Part shown: positions 59,235-64,000 of the stretch, in pieces
Layout: each line of letters starts with the position of its first letter
Position numbering within the stretch: the stretch's first letter is position 1
From: JAHIGH01 sp964564035
GTDB lineage: Bacteria; Patescibacteriota; Microgenomatia; Levybacterales; UBA12049
Assembly (NCBI GenBank): GCA_964564035.1
Contig: CAZLZN010000002.1
Span: 21,879 to 85,878 of the forward strand
Direction: 5' to 3'
DNA: 64,000 nucleotides
Notes under the pieces: model-generated
Told to the model about the DNA's origin: nothing
The model's input: only the letters and a program-made list of their open reading frames with translations
Database searches by the model: none
Position numbers and translations under genes: made by a program

Positions 59235-59923
59235 GATTTTGCCCCCTTTCCATGCTTACCTGCTGGCTGGTCCTTGACTAGCTTTCCCTTCTCAAGAGTT
59301 ATAACCCTTTTTAGAAGACTATTAATTATATCCGTGTTATGAGTTGCCATTATAATTGTTGTACCTGTCTGATTGATGTCTTGAAGCAGTTTTAGTATTT
59401 CCCAGGAAGTTGTCATATCCAAATTGCCTGTCGGCTCATCCGCCAACACAATATCCGGATTAAAAACTAATGCCCTGGCAATAGCGGCCCGCTGAAGCTC
59501 CCCGCCCGACAACTGTAGAGGGAATTTATTTCGATGCTCACTGATTCCCACTTGCTCAAGTATAGTCTCCACTCTTTGCTTAGCTTCTTTGCTGTTTGTA
59601 TTGGCAACCTCAAGCGGAAATAAAATATTTTCAAAAACAGTTCTGTCTCTTAACAGCTTCAGATCCTGGAAAACGACTCCTATTTTCTTGCGCAGATGCG
59701 GTATTTTTTTACGGGGAAGCTTAGCAAGATCCCACTCAATAACCTGAATACCTCCCTGAGTCGGAAGGGTATCGCGGATTAATAAACGGAACAATGTTGT
59801 TTTACCCGAGCCGGAAGGTCCTACCAGAAATACAAATTCACCCTTGTTTACATTAAAATTTATATCACTTAGGGCAGCTGTACCGGTTTTATATATCTTA
59901 GATACATTTTTGAGCGTTATCAT
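59231..59923 (-). CDS. ftsE: cell division ATP-binding protein FtsE
   Basis: This is the ATPase of FtsEX. In 230 residues it has Walker A VGPSGSGKTT near 34-43, VFQDLKLL with the Q loop near 88-95, LSGGELQR near 137-144, Walker B LADEPTGNLD near 160-169 and ATHNTD near 194. The LADEPTGNLD and GVVFQDLKLL elements are typical of FtsE. It begins one base after the stop of a small anchored protein gene. Confidence 0.95.
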   Translation of the reverse strand: MITLKNVSKIYKTGTAALSDINFNVNKGEFVFLVGPSGSGKTTLFRLLIRDTLPTQGGIQVIEWDLAKLPRKKIPHLRKKIGVVFQDLKLLRDRTVFENILFPLEVANTNSKEAKQRVETILEQVGISEHRNKFPLQLSGGELQRAAIARALVFNPDIVLADEPTGNLDMTTSWEILKLLQDINQTGTTIIMATHNTDIINSLLKRVITLEKGKLVKDQPAGKHGKGAKS

Positions 59924-59924
59924 C

Positions 59925-60374
59925 TTAATCCAATACTTCTACTTTGCCTACATCCATAAGCCAGCCTGCTTTACGTGCTGTCTGAGTTTGCCCCCAAACC
60001 TTAATCTTTCGACCTGTAAAGAGACTTAAGTCGACAAGCGATGAAGTCATATATACATTCTGACTCTCCCCTCCCGGACGCACCAGATGAAATTGGCCTT
60101 CGCCGTCAACTCCGCCTTCTTTTACAACTCCTTCCGCGCTGTCTTTAAAAGTGTCTGTATCATTTGACCCAAAAGTTTTACCCTTGAGGATTTCACTTGT
60201 ATCTTCCGGAGATGCAGTGGCACTGCTTTTTGTGCTGTTGTTTAAATTCGCGGCAAAATATCCCGCAGCAGAGCCCAATATTATGAAAATTACTATACCT
60301 GCAATAAACTGAGGCGAAAAAAACTTCGAAGATGTAAATTGACGCATTACCGACGGTTGACTATTCATAGACAT
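59925..60374 (-). CDS. membrane-anchored protein with possible OB-fold domain, before ftsE
   Basis: This 149-residue protein has an N-terminal cytoplasmic piece, a membrane helix (about 22-44) and an extracytoplasmic domain. The domain ends with VYMTSSLVDLSLFTGRKIKVWGQTQTARKAGWLMDVGKVEVL, which looks like a small OB-fold with strands and a conserved Trp. I cannot assign a family with certainty. It is one base upstream of ftsE and so is cotranscribed with ftsEX, which suggests a link to wall remodelling. Confidence 0.6.
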   Translation of the reverse strand: MSMNSQPSVMRQFTSSKFFSPQFIAGIVIFIILGSAAGYFAANLNNSTKSSATASPEDTSEILKGKTFGSNDTDTFKDSAEGVVKEGGVDGEGQFHLVRPGGESQNVYMTSSLVDLSLFTGRKIKVWGQTQTARKAGWLMDVGKVEVLD

Positions 60375-60383
60375 GAAAGGTAC

Positions 60384-60536
60384 TTATCCTTCATGTTTAG
60401 TAAAGCACATTTCAAGTATTTTAGCAACCTCTGAGTTACCAATAATCAATATATCTGCGTCATTTCTAAATATGCATACATCACGACCCCCATTATCAAA
60501 AATAAAACTGTATCCATTAGTACAGTCTATTACTTT
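60384..60536 (-). pseudogene. fragment of a regulator-like gene lacking a start (TrmB/PLD-like C-terminus?)
   Basis: Fifty codons in one frame, closed by TAA at 60384-60386 and preceded by two TAA codons, read like protein: YSFIFDNGGRDVCIFRND then ADILIIGNSEVAKILEMCF. The IIGNSEVAKIL pattern resembles the end of TrmB-type sugar regulators common in related genomes. There is no ATG, GTG or TTG before the conserved-looking part, so it appears to be the 3' remnant of a truncated gene. The family call is tentative. Confidence 0.3.
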
Positions 60537-60574
60537 TTATTATGTTTTATGTATATAAAATCGTAAGAGAAGAG

Positions 60575-60931
60575 TTATAGAATATGTTTATTTACCGTAT
60601 CGAGAAGATCATCTATATCAAACGGTTTCAAAAGAAATCCGTCTGCTCCGGCCTGCTTGGTAATCATCGGAGTATCGTTATTGGCAGAGATCATAATAAG
60701 CGGTATGTGTTTGTACTTGTGATCTCCTTTAAGCTGTTTTGCTATCTTACCTCCGTCATGACCTGATAACCAGATATCCAAAAGTATCAGCGATGGCTTA
60801 TGCTCTTCAACCAACTTAAAAAAGGTCTCCTTATCGTCAGTAGAAACTACGCCATATCCTTCACCTTCAAGTATAATTTTTATCACTTCCAATATTGATT
60901 GGTCATCTTCGGCTACGAGAATTTTTTTCAT
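60575..60931 (-). CDS. stand-alone response regulator receiver (CheY-like)
   Basis: This 118-residue protein is a single receiver domain with no output domain. Acidic residues are in LVAEDD near 5-10, the phospho-acceptor Asp in LILLDIWLSG near 53-57, the conserved Ser/Thr in MISAN near 80-84 and Lys in LLKPFD near 100-105. No histidine kinase is encoded in the window. The promoter region is AT-rich and not clear. Confidence 0.92.
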   Translation of the reverse strand: MKKILVAEDDQSILEVIKIILEGEGYGVVSTDDKETFFKLVEEHKPSLILLDIWLSGHDGGKIAKQLKGDHKYKHIPLIMISANNDTPMITKQAGADGFLLKPFDIDDLLDTVNKHIL

Positions 60932-61072
60932 ATTAATTTAGCTAATTCTACATTTACAACGCCTAAAAAGTAAATAGATCAGTCATAATAGAATCGCAAT
61001 AGTATGGTAAAGATTGTGTAAATGAGTATTGTTAATTATATATCTTTATAATACAATACTATTAGCTCAGGC

Positions 61073-61474
61073 ATGTTAAGTATCTACATCAACACCTCCC
61101 TACCTAAAGAAATTTGTGACATAACAGATCAAATAAACTCCGAAATCAAAAAAAACAAATTCACGAATGGATTGATCAATTTATTCATAAAACACACAAC
61201 AACAGCACTGACCGTAGCAGATCTTGATCCCGGAACAGACTTAGATCTATTGAATGCCTATCAGGAAATGGTCCCCAGGCTCAAATACAATCATCCTCAT
61301 GATCCGTCACATGTAGCTGACCACATACTATCCGCTCTTATAGGAGTATCACTCACATTGCCTGTTAAACAAAGTTGCCTTGAACTTGGCATGTGGCAGA
61401 GAGTGATACTTGCCGAATTCAGCGGTCCCAGACGCCGGGAAATAATATTAACATTTGTAAAAAATGCGCTATAA
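61073..61474 (+). CDS. yjbQ: YjbQ/UPF0047 family protein
   Basis: The 133-residue protein belongs to the UPF0047/YjbQ family: HTTTALTVADLDPGTDLDLL near 43-62, YNHPHDPSHVADHILSALIGVSLTLPV near 76-102, LGMWQRVILAEFSGPRRRE near 109-127. Characterised members show weak thiamin phosphate synthase activity, but the role is unclear. A TATAAT lies 20 bases before the ATG. purA follows 18 bases later with its own possible promoter element (TATAAT 17 bases before its ATG). Confidence 0.9.
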   Translation: MLSIYINTSLPKEICDITDQINSEIKKNKFTNGLINLFIKHTTTALTVADLDPGTDLDLLNAYQEMVPRLKYNHPHDPSHVADHILSALIGVSLTLPVKQSCLELGMWQRVILAEFSGPRRREIILTFVKNAL

Positions 61475-61492
61475 TAAGTCTCTAAACCAAAT

Positions 61493-62767
61493 ATGCCGAT
61501 TTCAATAGCAATAGGTTCCCAATGGGGCGATGAGGGCAAAGGTAAAATAATTGACTATCTCTCAGCCAAAGCCGATTATGTAGTCAGATTTCACGGCGGT
61601 AACAACGCCGGTCATACCGTTATTAACAAATACGGCAAATTCCCTCTGCATCTAATTCCGTCCGGAGTTTTCAATCCCAAAGCAAAATCCTGTATCACTA
61701 ACGGTGTAGTACTGGACCTCGAAGTTCTGGTAAACGAAATTGAAATGCTCAAAAAAGCCTCGATCAAGCTTGAAAATAAACTTTTTATCTCACCGCGCTG
61801 TCACATAATTTTGCCTTATCACAAGAGTCTCGATAAATTATATGAAGAAGCCAAAGACAAAGGCAAAACCGGCACCACTGGACGCGGGATCGGCCCCGTT
61901 TACGCGGACAAAGTCAGCTATAATGGTATTAGATTATTCGATCTTTTCGAAAGCGCTCTATTTTCTCAAAAATTAAACACCCAGCTAATTATAAAAAACA
62001 AAATAATGAAAGCTCTCGGCGGGAGTGAGTTAGATAAAAACGAAATTAAAACAAAGACACTCAAGCTTTTTAAAAAGATAAAACCCTATATCAAAGAACC
62101 TCTGCCTGTTTTACAGAAAGCGATAGCGGATAACAAAAATATTGTATACGAAGGAGCGCATGGGATATTCCTGGACAATGATTGGGGTACATACCCGTTT
62201 GTTACCGCATCCAACGTCGTAAGCGGCGGCATAACGGCATCAAGCGGTATCCCCGCTGGCAATCTGAACAACATTATCGGAATCGTTAAAGCATACACAA
62301 CGCGGGTTGGAGAAGGTCCATTCCCGACAGAATTATTTGATCGTGATGGTGAAAAGCTTCGAGCTCAAGGCAACGAATTCGGCACAACTACCGGCAGACC
62401 GCGTAGATGCGGCTGGTTCGACGCGGAGCTTATACGCTTCGCGGCTCAACTGAACGGCTATACCGGAATAGCCGTCACCAAACTCGATGTGCTCGACAAA
62501 TTCGATGAAATTAAAATATGCACCGGCTACAAAATAGGATCCAAGACAGTGCGATACTACGACGGTGACGCCGCTTTTTTGACCAAAGTAAAACCTGTAT
62601 ACAAAAAAATCAAAGGCTGGGCGGTATCAACTCAGGGAATTACCGATTACAAAGATTTACCTGTCAACGCGAAGGCTTATATTCAGGAGATCGAAAAACA
62701 AACCGGAGTCAAAGTAGCGTTTATCTCAACCGGTCCCCGAACCGACGAGCTTATCAAAATTTCCTAG
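61493..62767 (+). CDS. purA: adenylosuccinate synthetase
   Basis: It joins IMP and aspartate with GTP in the first step to AMP. The 424 residues show GSQWGDEGKGKIID near 8-21, the catalytic Asp and His in RFHGGNNAGHT near 33-43, GTTGRGIGPVYADK near 126-139, EGAHGIFLDNDWGTYPFVT near 218-236 and GTTTGRPRRCGWFD near 299-312. Length is normal. Its end overlaps the malic enzyme gene end by four bases in convergent orientation. Confidence 0.97.
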   Translation: MPISIAIGSQWGDEGKGKIIDYLSAKADYVVRFHGGNNAGHTVINKYGKFPLHLIPSGVFNPKAKSCITNGVVLDLEVLVNEIEMLKKASIKLENKLFISPRCHIILPYHKSLDKLYEEAKDKGKTGTTGRGIGPVYADKVSYNGIRLFDLFESALFSQKLNTQLIIKNKIMKALGGSELDKNEIKTKTLKLFKKIKPYIKEPLPVLQKAIADNKNIVYEGAHGIFLDNDWGTYPFVTASNVVSGGITASSGIPAGNLNNIIGIVKAYTTRVGEGPFPTELFDRDGEKLRAQGNEFGTTTGRPRRCGWFDAELIRFAAQLNGYTGIAVTKLDVLDKFDEIKICTGYKIGSKTVRYYDGDAAFLTKVKPVYKKIKGWAVSTQGITDYKDLPVNAKAYIQEIEKQTGVKVAFISTGPRTDELIKIS

Positions 62768-63894
62768 GCGCTTTTCTCAACTGCTTTTACGATAGCCGGA
62801 ACCAGCTTTTTATTAAAAATAGAAGTAATAAACTTGTCCGGAGTCGGCTTCGTAATTAATGACGCGATCGCGTAAGCTGTATTAATTTTAATCTCTTCAG
62901 TTAGCCTGGTTTTCCTCGCGAGAAGAAGTCCCTTGAATAATCCCGGAAAAACCAAAGCGTTATTTATCTGATTGGGAAAATCACTTCGCCCTGTACCCAT
63001 TATTTTCACGCCGTACTTCCTTGCATCACTCGGGGTGATCTCGGGATCAGGATTTGCCATGGCAAATATAATCGGGTTTTTATTGAGAGATCTTACTATC
63101 TCTTCCGTAAAAAGACCTTTGGAAGATACGCCTATCAGCACATCCGCGCCGGCTGATGCGTCTTTCAGGCTCCCGGAAATTTTATTGGGATTGGTTATCT
63201 TCATCAGTTCCAGTTTATAGCCTTTGAGATCGGTGCGTTTATCTGAAATTATTCCCCTGCTGTCTACCGAAATCACATTTTTGGCGCCGGCCGACAAAAG
63301 CAATTTTACAGTGGCAGTTCCGGCGGCTCCGCTCCCGACAACTACTATTTTGACGTCAGTCATTTTTTTCTTAACCAGTTTCAGAGCATTGATCAAAGCC
63401 GCTAGCGTTATGATCGCGGTTGCGTGCTGATCATCGTGAACAACCGGAATTCCCAAGTCCTGCAGACGTGCTTCTACTTCAAAACATCTGGGAGCACTGA
63501 TATCTTCCAAATTTATACCTCCGACTGACGGCGATACGGCCTTAATCACATTGACGATCATATCCGTATCCTGCGTATTCAAACACAGTGGAAATGAATT
63601 TATGTCTGCAAACTCCTTAAAAATCGCGCATTTACCCTCCATAACAGGAAGAGCCGCTTCAGGCCCTACATTCCCAAGCCCCAAAACCGCCGATCCATCG
63701 GTTATTGCGGCAATCGAATTGTTTTTGGTTGTAAGCGCGTATACTTCGCTTTTGTCATCACTTATCGCCTTAACAGCTTGAGCTACACCCGGTGTATATG
63801 CGAGTGACAAGATTTTTCTCGAATTTAGAGGCAATTTGGACGTTATTTCTACTTTGCCTTTTAGCTTTCTATGTAGACTAAGCGCGTTTTCCAT
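62764..63894 (-). CDS. malic enzyme
   Basis: It decarboxylates malate to pyruvate with NAD(P). The 376-residue bacterial short form has the catalytic Tyr in LAYTPGVAQ near 30-38, the conserved Lys and metal-binding VVHDDQHATA near 150-159, the Rossmann loop VVGSGAAGTATVKLLL near 180-195, MANPDPEI near 278 and NNALVFPGLFKG near 310. I choose the second ATG (63894), six bases after the -10 box; the first ATG at 63897 is only three bases from it. Confidence 0.93.
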   Translation of the reverse strand: MENALSLHRKLKGKVEITSKLPLNSRKILSLAYTPGVAQAVKAISDDKSEVYALTTKNNSIAAITDGSAVLGLGNVGPEAALPVMEGKCAIFKEFADINSFPLCLNTQDTDMIVNVIKAVSPSVGGINLEDISAPRCFEVEARLQDLGIPVVHDDQHATAIITLAALINALKLVKKKMTDVKIVVVGSGAAGTATVKLLLSAGAKNVISVDSRGIISDKRTDLKGYKLELMKITNPNKISGSLKDASAGADVLIGVSSKGLFTEEIVRSLNKNPIIFAMANPDPEITPSDARKYGVKIMGTGRSDFPNQINNALVFPGLFKGLLLARKTRLTEEIKINTAYAIASLITKPTPDKFITSIFNKKLVPAIVKAVEKSA

Positions 63895-63900
63895 CATTAT

Positions 63901-63928
63901 ATTCTACGAAAGCTGAAGAATTTGTCAA
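63901..63928 (-). promoter_or_regulatory. sigma70-type promoter placed for leaderless malic enzyme mRNA
   Basis: TTGACA (63923-63928) and TAGAAT (63901-63906) are separated by 16 bases. The second ATG begins six bases after the -10 box. It again places transcription start at or next to the start codon. Confidence 0.65.
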
Positions 63929-63934
63929 TATTGA

Positions 63935-64000
63935 AAATACTTTTAATTGTGCAGGGGTCAGCACATGGTATACACTTTCGGCAACCCCCGGTTAAACCGG
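63935..64000 (+). other. structured sequence at the right edge, incomplete
   Basis: The final 65 bases contain GGGGT and ACCCC arms about 26 bases apart and then a perfect hairpin CCGGTT-A-AACCGG that runs to the last base. This GC-rich pairing contrasts with the surrounding AT-rich DNA and could be the start of a structured RNA gene that continues beyond the window. I could not match it to a known RNA. Confidence 0.25.

Noticed and set aside
1..64000. UGA recoded to glycine, as in some candidate phyla
   Set aside because: TGA closes clear genes at normal family lengths, for example the 499 gene, tsaC and trpB, so the standard bacterial code applies.
1..64000. CRISPR array, integrase, insertion sequence or prophage
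   Set aside because: I saw no regularly spaced repeats, cas genes, intact transposase or phage structural genes. The only decay signs are the small fragments listed.

Overview
The window is 64 kb of gene-dense bacterial DNA that is moderately AT-rich by eye, with genes abutting or overlapping by a few bases and almost no clear intrinsic terminators. TGA is used as an ordinary stop codon. Several features together suggest a member of the Patescibacteria (Candidate Phyla Radiation): an archaeal-type aspartyl-tRNA synthetase, a one-domain TsaB, a non-discriminating-type GluRS/tRNA-Gln setting, a coiled-coil plus C39-like hydrolase next to FtsEX, many small membrane-anchored orphans, and a tRNA without encoded CCA next to no rRNA. 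This assignment is an inference and I do not name a lineage.

Layout. 1-4.7 kb: end of a DUF3048 protein, an HTH-nucleotidyltransferase-like protein, SecD, SecF, an orphan, guanine deaminase, and a convergent GatB/YqeY protein. 4.7-7.5 kb: an ABC-2 exporter, a 665-bp gene-poor stretch with apparent coding remnants, and a TrpR-superfamily regulator flanked by two related CTAG-centred palindromes. 7.5-19.1 kb: CCA-adding enzyme, RecJ, a ParB-like protein, a likely divergent RelA/SpoT-fold protein, AspRS, a D,D-carboxypeptidase, an anchored orphan, GluRS, a PAP2-like protein, undecaprenol/diacylglycerol kinase and tRNA-Gln(CUG). 19.2-22 kb: a GNAT acetyltransferase, a DUF1428 gene fragment, an SDR oxidoreductase and an orphan.

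22.1-33.3 kb (minus strand): one continuous 11-kb aromatic amino acid operon, trpE-G-D-CF-B-A, an aroA-aroK fusion, aroE, aroD, aroC and chorismate mutase. It covers shikimate formation from 3-dehydroquinate to chorismate and then all steps to tryptophan. Its promoter carries an operator with the same CTAG-N4-CTAG arrangement as the E. coli trp operator, lying between near-consensus -35 and -10 boxes. The first usable start codon is at the predicted transcription start, so the mRNA would be leaderless.

33.3-37.4 kb (plus): an XRE regulator with a membrane partner behind an intergenic region of interleaved inverted repeats, an anchored thioredoxin plus a DipZ-like thiol relay, and PsiE- and PH-domain membrane proteins. 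37.4-51.7 kb (minus): homoserine dehydrogenase, then a surface-sugar cluster making dTDP-L-rhamnose, UDP-glucuronate/xylose-type and GDP-D-rhamnose-type precursors, with two membrane glycosyltransferases, a class A beta-lactamase-fold hydrolase and a CAP-domain protein. 51.7-60.4 kb (minus): TsaB, TsaC and TsaE for t6A, a lamin-tail protein, an RDD protein, an ABC exporter, and FtsE-FtsX with a coiled-coil C39-like hydrolase. 60.4-64 kb: a gene fragment, a stand-alone receiver, YjbQ, PurA and malic enzyme.

The most distinctive window-wide signal is promoter placement. At a dozen or more transcription-unit starts a -10 hexamer ends only 6-8 bases before the start codon, which predicts widespread leaderless mRNAs. 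Clear Shine-Dalgarno sites appear mainly inside operons and at one gene with a long leader.
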